Assembly (NCBI RefSeq): GCF_018812025.1
Contig: NC_063054.1
Location: 22,207,308 to 22,271,307 of the forward strand
Length of the DNA: 64,000 bases
Direction: 5' to 3'
From: Megalobrama amblycephala
Taxonomy: Eukaryota; Chordata; Actinopteri; Cypriniformes; Xenocyprididae
Part shown: piece by piece, positions 12,201-23,344 of the stretch
How positions within the stretch are numbered: position 1 is the first letter of the stretch
Layout: each line of letters begins with the position of its first letter
Made by a program: the position numbers and the translations under genes
The notes under the pieces: model-generated
Databases searched by the model: none
Seen by the model: the letters and a program-made list of their open reading frames with translations, nothing else
Told to the model about the DNA's origin: nothing

Positions 12201-14186
12201 GAGTTCAGTACATGGAAATGACATACAGTGAGTCTCAAACTCCATTGTTTCCTCCTTCTTATATAAATCTCATTTGTTTAAAAGACCTCCGGAAAACAGG
12301 CGAATCTCAACATAACACCGACTGTTACGTAACAGTCGGGGTGTACGCCCCCAATATTTGCATTTGCCAGCTCATGTTCAAGCATTAGACAAGGGCAGGA
12401 CGTCTGGATGTGCACAGCTGAATCATCAGACTAGGTAAGCAAGCAAGGATAATAGCGAAAAATGGCAGATGGAGCAATAATAACTGACATGATCCATGAT
12501 ATCATGATATTTTTAGTGATATTTGTAAATTATCTTTCTAAATATTTCGTTAGCATGTTGCTAATGTACTGTTAAATGTGGTTAAAGTTACCATCGTTTC
12601 TACTGTATTCACGGAGACAAGAGCCGTCGTTATTTTCATTTTTTAAACACTTGCAGTCTGTATAATTCATAAACACAACTTCATTCTTTATAAATTTCTC
12701 CAACAGTGTGTAATGTTAGCTTTAGCCACGGAGCACCATCAAACTCATTCAGAATCAAATGTAAACATCCAAATAAATACAATACTTATGCGATTAGACA
12801 TGCTGTATGACGAACACTTTGTAAAAAACAATTTTGAGGGTTATATTAGCTGTGTGAACTTTGTTTATGCTGTTAAAGGCAAGCGCGAGCTCCGTGGGCA
12901 GGGAGCGTGAGCATTTAAAGGGGCCGCAGCCTAAATCGGCTCATATTTAATGATGCCCCAAAATAGGCAGTTAAAAAAATGAATAAAAAAAAATCTATGG
13001 GGTATACTTCACAGACACATTCAGGGGACACCTTAGACTTATATTACATATTTTAAAAACACGTTCCACGGCACCTTTAAATTACATATTAAGAACTTGA
13101 GATGAATACTTCATTTCCTGTAGAAGGACTTAAAAGACCTTCCTTAAAAAAAAAAATCATGCATCAGCAATTAATTTGACTAAATATTTCACTCATATGA
13201 TTGACACAAGTTTTTTTCAGTGTGTTTTGTCTGCATGCAAATATTTTATTACATTTAATAAATAAGCGCAGTGGCTTCCAAAGTGAATACAACTTCCTTT
13301 TTCAATTCTGTTTTGTGCCAAGTTCTCTCTAAGTGATGCTTTTCTTATTTGCCACATGGGATTGAAACGCTGTTTTATTCACAAATTGTTTTTGCGATAT
13401 TGCGATATTTCACAAAGTTTTTAATGAGATATCTCCACAGCTCGAATGGAAACATTTCAAATGTGTCTTATGATTTCCGTTCACTGATAATCTTCAAAGA
13501 ATCTGCTGATTATTACATGTTTGCGACGTAAAAGGCTGTTTGCCCTAAACCTCTTTGTGAATCAAATGTCATTTCAGAGAGAGAAGAAAGGCCTGCTGAA
13601 ACTGCTATCTAATAAAAAGAAGCTCCGCCCATCTCCTCCATCCTCCCCTACACTGGAAGCGGAGCAATCTATTTCCATGGAGATCCCCCAGGGGGCCGTT
13701 GGACCTGAAATGGCTCCGCCCAGCTCAGCATCGGTGGCGGTAGGACACAACGGTCGCGCTGTGCCCTGTCCCATGGATTCTGAGCTCTCTGTGTCCTCAT
13801 CTTCATCAAACGCAGATGCAGCGTCACACAGGAGCAGCTCCCAGGACAACACCGCCCCGATCGCCCCGCCTCCACGACAGCCATGCTCCTCCCTCCTCTC
13901 CATGCAGCACGACGGACGACCGATCGTGTGTGAAAGGTACAATAACACCCAGAAATCAACATTCACGCTTCTTGAACATTGCTTGAGTTCTAAACATCGT
14001 TTTTACTATTCCTCCAGGTACCGTGTGGTGGTGTCTTACCCTCCCCAAAGCGAAGCAGAGCTGGAACTCAAGGAGGGAGACATTGTATTTGTGCACAGAA
14101 AACGAGAGGACGGCTGGTTTAAAGGAACACTACAGAGAAACGGTCGAACCGGGCTGTTTCCTGGCAGCTTTGTTGACAGTATCTAA
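6263..14186 (+). CDS. sh3rf1: SH3RF1 (POSH), 3' half of the gene
   Basis: SH3RF1 is a RING E3 ligase and four-SH3 scaffold for JNK-pathway kinases and Rac. Only the C-terminal half is here, in seven exons: 6263-6373, 7680-7810, 8490-8660, 9260-9543, 10291-10619, 13578-13936 and 14018-14186. All have GT-AG junctions and the phases agree throughout. The first exon has the family motif [16 protein letters not shown]. Exon 3 encodes SH3 domain 3 (ALYDY-type [17 protein letters not shown], then DGWFKGTS and GVFPGNY). Exons 4-5 carry the QMTVNQAR and [10 protein letters not shown] linkers. Exon 6 has [10 protein letters not shown] and [13 protein letters not shown] stretches. The last exon is SH3 domain 4 ([18 protein letters not shown], ending [11 protein letters not shown], stop TAA). 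The linkers match SH3RF1 rather than SH3RF3 as I recall them. The RING and SH3 domains 1-2 lie upstream of the window. Confidence 0.93.
6374..9259 (+). other. sh3rf1 introns between its first four visible exons
   Basis: These are ordinary introns. They contain a CT-rich and CA-rich stretch around 6765-6880, a long A/T-only stretch at 8285-8410 just before the SH3 exon, and no inverted-repeat element that I could delimit. Confidence 0.5.
9690..10019. repeat. TIR element (GGCAACACTTTACA family)
   Basis: It starts GGCAACACTTTACA and ends TAAAGTGTTACCG. Between lie many copies of TTAGTTAATGT/AACTAACATGAAC-like words in both orientations, typical of a common teleost non-autonomous element. It sits in the sh3rf1 intron between exons ending at 9543 and starting at 10291. 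A (CA)n tract lies just upstream at about 9555-9580. Confidence 0.65.
10620..12145 (+). other. Intron of sh3rf1, no further feature seen
   Basis: This is intron between the exon ending at 10619 and the insertion at 12146. It holds several poly-T runs (10688, 11067, 11930). One open frame of about 140 codons at 11219-11641 has unremarkable composition and no recognisable motif, so it is treated as chance. Confidence 0.5.
12146..13080. mobile_element. Non-autonomous TTAA-flanked DNA element, copy 1
   Basis: It starts TTAAAGGTGCCCTAGAAT and ends GTTCCACGGCACCTTTAA, so both ends are TTAA followed by an inverted AGGTGCC(C/G)T(A/G)GAA. A second copy with the same order of internal words lies at 16763-17727. 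Shared internal words include ACTAGGTAAGCAAGCAAGGA and GAGACAAGAGCCGTCGTTA. There is no transposase frame. TTAA ends suggest mobilisation by a piggyBac-type transposase, which is inference. It lies inside the last long intron of sh3rf1. Confidence 0.75.
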
Positions 14187-14770
14187 CGCACATGGTGTCT
14201 AAGAACGTAATAACTAGATATCAAATTCTCCATCACTGAAAATACAACACTGAACTTCAGCCTTAATAGTTCAGATTGATGATCAGTAGGACTGGGCTGC
14301 TTGTGACTGTGATCCGACTGCTGGAGTCTGCAAACTATGAGGGTCGTCTTTTGCATGGATTTGACAACAGTCTTACGAAAATCTCAAAACCACCTTGACC
14401 GGTCCTAGTCGTTCAGCATTAGATCAAATACTTTCTTGAAACACACAGAAGTGAGAGAGTTTTAGTCGTCGCAATAGGTACCCTATTTCTAGCACAGTAG
14501 ATGAAGTTGTGATAGGATTCGTTAATTTATGCATATGTAACATTTCAAAGACGTTTAATGTGTGCCTTGTACTGTCTCACTTTACTGTATATAAGCAAAG
14601 CGAAGCTGATCTGAGTCATGACAAGAACAATATGATTTTTTTCATCTGAAAAACATTTAACTTATTTTTGTTTTGTAGGAACTGAGTTTTTGAGGGAAGT
14701 TTTGTTATGTGAGCCGATTGGTCAAATGCCTGTAGAGCCTGAATAATGTCACTGATGGTCATTTGCTTGA

Positions 14771-14776
14771 AATAAA
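14771..14776 (+). terminator. AATAAA polyadenylation signal (proximal, sh3rf1)
   Basis: A canonical hexamer 585 bases after the stop codon, on the coding strand. It is a candidate only, because AATAAA occurs by chance in AT-rich DNA. Confidence 0.45.
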
Positions 14777-15975
14777 ACAAAAATCAATACCTGATAAAGA
14801 ACTCAGAAAGGTTGGTTTGACCATCCATGTTTACTTCAGCTGCATGTAATTGGCTCTTTGAGTCATAGGACAAGCCTGTAGTCTCGTGTTCTGTGTGTAA
14901 ACCGAAAAGGTGAAATGGCATTTGTAAAGGTTTGCTGTAGCTACACTGAGTGAGGGAATGAAGGATAGCATAGTATGTTTTTTAAAAAAGAACAATATTA
15001 CCCTCAGACATCTTAATCAAATATTGCTAATAATCCTTTGCAATAACATTATGGTCTAATTGATGGTTTTGGATAGTAGAAAAGTCATTGAACAGAACAG
15101 AAACAATCACTCGTATTAAGGCACACACACCCCGATATCTTACAGTGATAGTGCCATTATGCTTTTGTGCACATGTGTTTGTGTGTTTGTTCCCTCTCTG
15201 GTTTTTACAGCTGCTTTAGTTTCCTTCAGAATGCTGTACCGGTCCATACAACCAACCCGTTTGCTCCTGTTTGAGCTCCCGAAAATCATCTTCATTGATT
15301 ATTACAGTTATGCCGTTTGCAGTAGCCTTAACATTACATTACAAACTGCTTGATTTCACGTGAGTGAGCTAGAAACAATGTCTAACCAAATTCACACACA
15401 TTGACATTGGTTTTTATTTCTCCAAGCCGGGTCTGTTCTGATGTTGTCTGCTGTACTTTAGTATTTTATGTGATATTTCATGTTCTGTATACTTGAAAAT
15501 GGTGTTTGTGTATTTCTATGCTTCCTACAGTAGATGAAATGTTTTATTATTATTATTATTATTATTATGAAAGCACAAAATTGATCTTTGATATTATTAT
15601 TATTATTTTTTTTTTTAGTATTGATAGATATGATTTATGCCCCTTAAAACGGTTCATTTTGGAGATTGCTCTCTTCTGTTGTTGTCTTGATGCCTTTACA
15701 ACTAACAAGATGGCCTTCAGTTGTTGTGTTAGTGAGATTTACCAAACCTGTTAAAAGGTTTTATTTGAATCATTAGATTAAACCAGGAGCATTTCACTGC
15801 TGGAATCAAGCATGTTCAGACAGAGTTGATACATTAAAAAGAGAGTTGATTTCAGTCAAGATTTTATTCACACATTGCAAGTCAGTAAATGGCGTATTAG
15901 TCACACAGCAGAACAAAATTCACTTAACATTTCATTTAAACTTATTAAAGTGTGTGTTAGATGTGAGGGGTACAA

Positions 15976-15981
15976 AATAAA
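15976..15981 (+). terminator. AATAAA polyadenylation signal (distal, sh3rf1)
   Basis: A canonical hexamer in the context GTACAAAATAAAGTAAT, about 1.8 kb after the stop. It lies just before the relic of the neighbouring receptor array and is a plausible end for a long 3' UTR. Confidence 0.4.
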
Positions 15982-16079
15982 GTAATAACTTTTATGAAAC
16001 ATGTTTTGGAATACTGTTGTGAGTGAAATATTATTGAGATCTTTATGAGAGATTGGTGTAAGTGTTGTGTTGTATAATG

Positions 16080-16290
16080 AATAGAAGCTACATACTGAAG
16101 AAATCCTGTGTAAACACTTCAGAAGAATTCACTAGCTCATCTGAATACACAATCATTATTGCTCATCTTTACAGATTTTGTACACTTGTGCAGTTTCGTT
16201 TTCCACATGAAACCACAGCTTCCTCACACACAAAGATAGATGCTTCTTTAGAATTTATATCAATCAGACACATGCCCACATAAAGTTGCA
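16080..16290. repeat. Relic of the 5' flank of an Ig-receptor repeat unit
   Basis: The series CACATGAAACCACAGCTTCC ... CACATGCCCACATAAAGTTGCA matches, with substitutions, the block at 24105-24215 (CACATGAAACCATAAACACC ... CATGCCCACACAATAAAGTTG) and the one at 34340-34405. Those blocks lie on the upstream side of the two intact receptor genes, so this one marks a further, now deleted unit next to sh3rf1. Confidence 0.5.
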
Positions 16291-16309
16291 CCATCAGATA
16301 TATAAATAG

Positions 16310-16550
16310 GCAACACTTTTGGGAACACATATTCACTATTAACTATGGGTTTTGCCTCAATAAACTACTTCTTACTGCTTATCTGATGGTAAGTAAGGTA
16401 GTTGCTGTAGTGGTAATGTTTAGGTATGGGTGATCAAGAATATGATCATGCAGAATAAAGCATTAATATATGCTTCAGAAGTACTAATAAACAGCCAATA
16501 TCCTAATAATATGCATGCTAATAAGCAACTAGCTAATAGTGAGTGTGTTC
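16310..16550. repeat. Interspersed repeat (CAACACTTTTGGGAACACAT)
   Basis: The left edge CAACACTTTTGGGAACACAT and the right part AATAGTGAGTGTGTTCCC are inverted relative to each other over short stretches. The words between them (AATAAGCAACTAGCTAATAG and similar) are those of a common teleost repeat. It is non-coding. Confidence 0.5.
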
Positions 16551-16762
16551 CCTAATCCCGTGTTATAATGTATATTGTGACATTCATCAGAGTAAAACGG
16601 ATTAATGGAACAGTAAAAAAAAAAAAAATGGATGGAGGGGACTTGGTTCTATCCACTCGTTGTTGATCGGATGGGAGCTTGCAGTCAATTGTAAGAAAGA
16701 GGGATTTATGAGGACAAAATGACTGAAGAAGTTCTTACCAGAGAAAAGTGTGTTGGTTTCAA

Positions 16763-17727
16763 TTAAAGGTGCCATAGAATGGAAAATTTTATTTACTTTG
16801 GCATAGTTGAATAACAAGAGTTCAGTACATGGAAATGACATACAGTGAGTCTCAAACACCATTGTTTCCTCCTTATGTAAATCTCATTTGTTTAAAAAGA
16901 CCTCTGAAGAACAGGCGAATCTCAACATAACACCGACTGTGACGCAACAGTCGGGATCATTAATATGTACGCTCCCAATATTTGCATATACCAGCTCATG
17001 TTCAAGGCATTAGACAACGGCAGTCAGTATTAACGTCTGGATGTGCACAGCTGAATCATCAGACTAGGTAAGCAAGCAAGGACAATAGTGAAAAATGGCA
17101 GATGGAGCAATAATAACTGACATGATTCATGATATCATGATATTTTTAGTGATATTTGTAAATTGTCTTTCTAAATGTTTCGTTAGCATGTTGCTAATGT
17201 ACTGTTAAATGTGGTTAAAGTTACCGTTTCTTACTGTATTCACGGAGACAAGAGCCGTCGTTATTTTCATTTTTAAACACTTGCAGTCTGTATAATTCAT
17301 AAACAACGTCATTCTTTATAAATCTCTAACAGTGTAGCATTAGCCGTTAGCCACGGAGCACAGCCTCAAATTCATTCAGAATCAAATGTAAACATCCAAA
17401 TAAATACAATACTCACATAATCCGATGTATGCATGCAGCATGCATGACGAACATTTTGTAAAGATCCATTTTGAGGGTTATATTAGCTGTGTGAACTTTG
17501 TTTATGCTGTTTAAGGCAGTCGCAAGCTCAGGGGCAGGGAGCGCGAGAATTTAAAGGGGAAGCAGCCTGAATCGGCGCATTTATAATTATGCCCCAAAAT
17601 AGGCAGTTAAAAAAATTAATTAAAAAAAATCTATGGGGTATTTTGAGCTGAAACTTCACAGACACATTCAGGGGACACCTTAGACTTATATTACATCTTG
17701 TGAAAAAACGTTCTAGGGCACCTTTAA
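16763..17727. mobile_element. Non-autonomous TTAA-flanked DNA element, copy 2
   Basis: Same family as 12146-13080, beginning TTAAAGGTGCCATAGAAT and ending GTTCTAGGGCACCTTTAA. Relative to copy 1 it has small indels, for example an extra segment near GTCGGGATCATTAATATG. The last bases abut an Angel-like element, so one inserted into or beside the other. Confidence 0.75.
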
Positions 17728-18051
17728 AGGGATAGTTCACCCAAAAATGAAAATTCTGTCATTTACTCCCCCTCAGGTTGTTCCAAACCTGTATAAATTT
17801 ATTTGTTCTGCTGTACACAAAAGAAGATATCAGGAAGAATGTATCCAAGCAGATCTCACCCCTTATTGACTACCATAGGAGCAAAAAAAAAAATACTATG
17901 GTAGTCAATGGGGGGTGAGGTCTGCTTGGTTACAAACATTCTTCCTGATATCTTCCTTGTGTACAGAAGAACAAAGACATTTACACAGGTTTGGAACAAC
18001 TTGAGGGGGAGTAAATGACAGAGTTTTATTTTTGGGTGAGCTATCCCTTTT
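17725..18051. repeat. Complete Angel-like inverted-repeat element
   Basis: Left arm GGGATAGTTCACCCAAAAAT and right arm ATTTTTGGGTGAGCTATCCC are inverted. The two halves fold back almost along their whole length: CCTGTATAAATTTATTTGTT faces its complement near 17960, and ACTACCATAGGAGC faces ATACTATGGTAGT at the centre. It is non-coding. Confidence 0.8.
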
Positions 18052-18445
18052 AGAAATAAGCTCAAATAAAGTTTAAAAATATGGATGAATTGTTTACTAT
18101 GAGCTCAATAATCATTTCATGGCAAATTTAAACCTTAAATATGTCAACTACTAAATCTGACACTATGGCGTGATCATTGTGTTGAAAGTGGATGCACATG
18201 GTGTCTGATTCATTCTTTATTTCTCTATTAGCGCTCAGCTGTCTGAAACTAGAATCAGGCAGCTCCTTCATTCTCTAGTCCTGCTTTAAAATACAATCAT
18301 TCTGAATGAACTTAAAGGTCTTCCAAACAATGAACAGGTTTTCTCATACTGAGGTTACACAAAACCCTCACTAATAAAATGTACATGGTTGTTTCAATCT
18401 CTTTAAAATGCTCACCATTAAAATGGCTCTATTCTTTGTTGACGT

Positions 18446-20855
18446 TCAGCGTTTAATTTTGATTGGTGCGTACTCAGTGTGCTCTGATGGGTTACTCTCT
18501 GTGTGAGCTGGTGTGGATGCTGTTTTAACATGGACTACAGATGAATACGTCACATCATCCTGTAGAGAGAGTAAAAGAAGTGATGATGGCTGACACAGAA
18601 TTCAATAAGTTACGTAACCATTGTGCAATAGTGAGTTTGTACTGACCGGATTGTCTTGTTCTCCTTTTAGTTCTTCTTCATTACTGGTCACCTTTTTCAC
18701 ATTTCCTCCTCCTACAACATAAAACATCTTAGCCTGAATGTTTTAATGTCAATTTTAAACATCAGAGACATCAGTCTAAATATGTTGGTTTTCAGTATTT
18801 GTTGGTTTTGTACCAATTATTCTATAGTGTTTTGAGAGTACAGCTCCATTAGGTTGTCATTTATGAGTATATCTGTATAAAATGTGTGATTATGCGTGTT
18901 CATGTACCTCTGCATCTCCAGTAGATAAATGCCAGTAATATCAGTAACAGAACAGAGAGAATCACCCCCAACAGAATGAAAACATTTGTGGAGAAAACTG
19001 AAAGGACATGACAAATGCGTTTTTTAAATGCAGTACAAATATTACACAATAAAAAAAGCTAAAAATAAACTCTTGAAAGATAATTAGAAAACACATTTTT
19101 TAATCATTTTTATATAATGAAAAGCAAACCAAGCCTATGACTTACATTGAGGTGTGTGGTTTGGTGGTCGAGGTGGTGTAGATTCTTGTGTTTGGTGTGA
19201 AGGTTGATGTGTTGATAAACTGACGGGTGTATAGATGTGTGGTTTCTCTGCTCAGAGTAGAATAACTGTCAATGATAATATAACAATGCAAACAACATGT
19301 CGTCCTACAAGTTTTACCTCATTCTTTTAAATATGTATATTCTTCATAAACAAAATCAAATTAACAGCATCAACACAGAACAAAACTACCTTCAACATGA
19401 AGTGTGTAGGTGACTTGTTGAGACGAGACAGAACAATAATAGACTCCTGTGTGCTCTGCAGTCAGTGCTGATATGTGTAGAGAGAGATTTCCTGAAGTTG
19501 TTTGATTTAACAGTTTGACTCTGTTTTTGTGGCTGTCAATCTTTTCATTTGGGTAAATTTCCCAGTAAATTTCCTTTATCAAATACATCCATTGTATCTG
19601 TTCAGGTTTAGCCAGTAGTTCAGCGCAGGAGCAGGGCAGAACCACAGACTCTCCTGCATATCCAGTCACATCATCCGTTGACTTTGTGTTCTGAACCAAA
19701 TTACAGCCTAAACATTTTTTACAAAAAAAAAGCCATGAATGACCCACATTGTAGTAAGCACATAAGTAAAACTCAATGAATTTAAACTCTGTCACTGGTT
19801 CTCCACATTTATTAGTTTTTTTCTTTCTTTTCATTCTCTGAATAATAATTTTGTAAAAAAAAAAAAATAATAAATTGAATGTCTATTCCTGAGCTATCAA
19901 TCATGTCTAACAAGAGCTATTCATATTTCTAGAAGAAGCATTCACTTACCCTTAACTGTTAACTCAATGGATATAGTAATAGAGTGCCGTTCAGTCATAC
20001 ACTTATAGTATCCTTGATCTTCCATTCTGAGGTCAGAAATGAGAAGAGACAGATTTTTCGGAGAACTTTCATTAAACAGCACAAGTCTTCCTCTGTACTT
20101 CTCATCCTCAAATACTTCAATCCATTGTTTTACACTGCGTTGAAACTGCCATGTGAATGTCTTGGCTGTAGACTGAGGATCATCACAGGAGCAGGGCAGC
20201 ACCACTGAACCACCTGTGTATCCTGTTATTACTGTTGACTGCTTCTTATCTGAAAGAATACAGCCTGAAAACAAGAGAGCTTGTTAAACGCTTTCAAATG
20301 GGCTTTACTGGAATATATAATAGTCAGGAAAAAAGCTGAGAAGATCCTTCAGGTTTCTGTTAATGAGTACTTTATTGTGCTTATAGATCTCTAATTCTGT
20401 TCTTATGGACATATGGCATTTAAATATCAACAACTTCATCTCTTAAGGATTTTCTATCAGAAACTTGTAGTTTAATGCAATCTAAATTAAATTTTCATGC
20501 TTTTGAAAATTTTGTGAGGGCCTTCATTCAAACCTTAGGAACTTTTAATGAACATAGAAAGACAATGTTGATTGTCAGTTTGAGCTGCCTTCCTGATTTA
20601 TTATAAAACAAGCAAAATGACACATTCCTATCTAAACTATGAAATACAATTTTCAATTTTCTTAAAAGATGCTTTATTTTTTTATAATTGTTTTTACAGC
20701 TGTTTTCATTTTTAAATTGATGTTTTAAATAACTACAACCACTTCACACTGATCTCACACCAGTTCCTCCTACATTAAAAAAGAAAAAAGAAAAGTCTTA
20801 ACTTACCAGTACTAATATGAATCATAAAGAGGAAAAGATATAAATGGTCCTTCAT
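18446..20855 (-). CDS. Two-Ig-domain inhibitory-type receptor, copy A
   Basis: A type I membrane receptor of the fish Ig-superfamily, probably on leukocytes; no ligand can be inferred. Seven exons read right to left: 20807-20855 (signal peptide), 19950-20264 (V-type Ig 1), 19390-19707 (V-type Ig 2), 19146-19247 (Pro/Thr/Ser/His stalk), 18908-18997 (membrane helix), 18647-18711 and 18446-18559 (tail). Junctions are GT-AG, phases agree, and the total is 350 aa. Both Ig domains have the first Cys in VVLPCSC and the second in GYYKC or GVYYC. The helix (FILLGVILSVLLLILLAFIYW) has no charged residue, so adaptor pairing is unlikely. The tail has VTYSSV (ITIM-like, Tyr318) and TEYAPI (ITSM-like, Tyr343), which points to SH2-phosphatase signalling. 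It could belong to the DICP or CD300-like groups; I cannot decide. Confidence 0.85.
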
Positions 20856-23001
20856 GACTGCATCTCACTCACTAATGGCACGACTCTATTTTGTGTCGAC
20901 TCTGTCTTTCTTTTTTCTTTTTTAAAGTTCCTGTTAACTCTTACATTTCAGAACTTCCTGTTTCATGACACATCTGTATTTTTTTCCCCATTTTCAAGCA
21001 ATATTTGTGAAGTTTATTCACTTGACTGTGTTCTTCTATTTCTTTTCTTATTCAAATAAGCAAACAGCAGGACTATCTTAGTGGTGTGGGGTCAAATATT
21101 CTTTAAATAAAGGGGTGAGTCATTAATGACATATTTTTCATTTTTGGGTGAACTAACCCTTTAAGCTTGTTAGTTCCTGTGTATAAGTAGTCATGCTTGT
21201 GTCTCACTTGTGTTTGTCAGTAGTTGAATGTATTCCTGTGTTCTTGTTCTCCTGGTGTTTCCCTCCTGTTTGCTGCTTCCTGTGTTTGTCCATTTTATGG
21301 AATACTGGAATAAATTATATACTGCATGTGGATGCTCTTCTCTGGCTGCTTCCTTGGTCCCCTGCAAATCGTTATAGTAGCCTATATATTTATTTTTTCC
21401 ACATTTATTTATTTTTTATTTTATTTATTTATACATTTATTTATTTCCATATTTGTTCATTTCCACATTTCTACATTTCTTACAGCTCTCAGATTTCATC
21501 AAAAATATTTTAATTTGTGTTCTGAAGATGAACTATGGTCTTACGGGTTTGGAACAACATGAGGATGAGTAATTAATAACAGAAATTTCATTTTTGGGTG
21601 AACTAACCCTTTAAGAGTCATATAATATGTTGTTTTATTTAGATAAAAAGAACATCAGAATGATTTTACCTTTAATGTCTGTATAGTGATGTAGTTAGAC
21701 AGACTAGGTTATTTATATGTAAAAATTATACAGATGCCCCATTCTGAAACATACATTTACATTATAAAGAAATTAAAGATCCACCTTTGTTGAGACTTTC
21801 TGGTGCATTTCACTTATAGCCAATACGATTTCCTGTAGCAGCTATGGGAGTGGCGGTAAATCGGTTATCAATCTCTCTCTATTTTTTCATCTTTTTGAAA
21901 GTTGTAAAAACACTGTTGTTTAGTTTTTCTTTTGCTATTTGAGAAAATGTAAACACAAAAAACATATTTAATTTATTTCCTCTTTCACCGCCATAGACTT
22001 TTACCAAACTATGATGACTTCCGCTTCCGTAAAAATTAAATTCCTGATTTTAAGGACTTTTCAGTGAACCATTTCTTTCCTTTTTGTAGATTCACCAAAC
22101 ATCTGGCTGATTACTGGCAATTTGGTAAGAGATTGTTGTTTATATCACTGTCACTTCTAGTTGATTTATTAACACTTTGTGATTTTCGAGTACTTAATTG
22201 AATATAAATGTACTTAGGTTGATTTTAATTGATTTACTTAATACAAAGTATAGATAGGATTCTGTTGTGTAATGTTTCTCCATATAATTAGTAATATATG
22301 AAGCCCCCAGGGGAAACAATATAAACCTTCATTGGTAGATGCAATTGAATGAACTGTAAAGTGTAAGTATTAAATGATAATATATTTTGATGTTTGTTTG
22401 TTTTTAACATACAGTACACAGCAGTAATGACAGTGGACAAGTGAAGAGAGTGGAGGGGACGGCATCAGAAAGGACCTTGAGCTGCAACTGTCTTGGATCA
22501 CCCAAAGCACAACTACACTATGTGTCCAAGCACTGAACAAGGCTTTTCACCTTACATAATAAATGTATTTAATTTAAGGCAGGGTTTTAGGGCAGGGATT
22601 GGGGTTGCATAGATAAGTGAGGAGAGTTTGGGCAAGGCGGTGTAGATCTTTTAGATCTTCTCTCCAGATGAGTTTTATAGCTTTATTGCAGGGTGCTTGA
22701 TCCCAGTTCTTGTCTTAGCAGGAAAATCAAGTCTTATTTTATCAACTGGAAATATCCAGAATTAGATAAATAAAATGGAAACGGAGCTAGTGAAACACAC
22801 ACACACACACACCAATGACACTAATAATTCATAGGTTCTATTTATTGATATTCTGAAAAGAATAACGAGATGCAAACCTGTAAATATTCAATCAACTTTT
22901 CTTTTTTTCTTTTTTTTTTTTTTTGAGGCGCATTAACCATGACAATAATTTAGCAGTCGCAGGGATACACAGACCAGAACACTACCACCCAGTATCAATA
23001 A
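20856..23001. other. Upstream flank of receptor A with repeat fragments
   Basis: This holds the promoter side of the receptor gene. Right halves of Angel-like elements (TTTTTGGGTGAACTAACCC) end near 21165 and near 21616. An A/T-rich ATTT-type array lies at 21385-21480. A CA tract sits near 22795-22812. The block at 21060-21110 (CAAACAGCAGGACTATCTTA) is repeated at 31336-31385, upstream of receptor B, so this flank is part of the duplicated unit. Exon-like AG...GT stretches near 22090 and 22415 carry no recognisable protein. Confidence 0.5.
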
Positions 23002-23344
23002 TAGGGCTGGGCGATATATCGCATGCGATTCTCACGCGCATTTCGTCAGTAAAGCCGGTTCCCTGATTACCGGTAAATCTCCATCACCTGCTTTCAAATG
23101 GAGCGCCATTTAATAGACAGAGCCGTAGTTCACTGATAAGCCACGCAATATCACGTTCATATCGCAGATGAATCGCCTTCGATAATGAACGCGATATTTG
23201 CGTGGCTTATCAGTGAACTACGGCTCTGTCTGTTAAATGGCGCTTCATTTGAAAGCAGGTGATGGAGATTTACCGGTAATCAGGGAACCGGCTTTACTGA
23301 CGAAATGCGCGTGAGAATCGCATGCGATATATCGCCCAGCCCTA
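23002..23344. repeat. 343-bp near-perfect foldback (hAT-like MITE)
   Basis: It begins TAGGGCTGGGCGATATATCG and ends CGATATATCGCCCAGCCCTA. The arms (23002 to about 23170, and about 23175 to 23344) are complementary almost throughout, including GTAAAGCCGGTTCCCTGATT and TAGTTCACTGATAAGCCACG. It is far more GC- and CpG-rich than its surroundings. GGGCTGGGCGATAT ends are common on teleost hAT-type elements, from memory. Confidence 0.85.

Larger units (their letters stand above)
14187..15981 (+). other. Probable sh3rf1 3' UTR
   Basis: Sequence follows the sh3rf1 stop with no further coding exon. Candidate polyadenylation signals AATAAA occur at 14771-14776 and 15976-15981. A (TTA)n microsatellite sits at about 15541-15570. 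Whether the short or long UTR is used cannot be told from the sequence. Confidence 0.6.

Noticed and set aside
13574..13966. 130-codon minus-strand frame
   Set aside because: Antisense to sh3rf1 exon 6, which is clearly coding on the plus strand.
21193..21562. Phe/Ile/Tyr-rich frames (also at 23382, 31445, 31681, 33769-34261)
   Set aside because: Products of ATTT/AAAT simple arrays. The apparent membrane helices are low-complexity translation, not proteins.
22056..22560. Exon-like stretches between AG and GT near 22090 and 22415
   Set aside because: They are short, share no continuous frame and match no protein I know. A non-coding transcript cannot be excluded, but there is no positive evidence.
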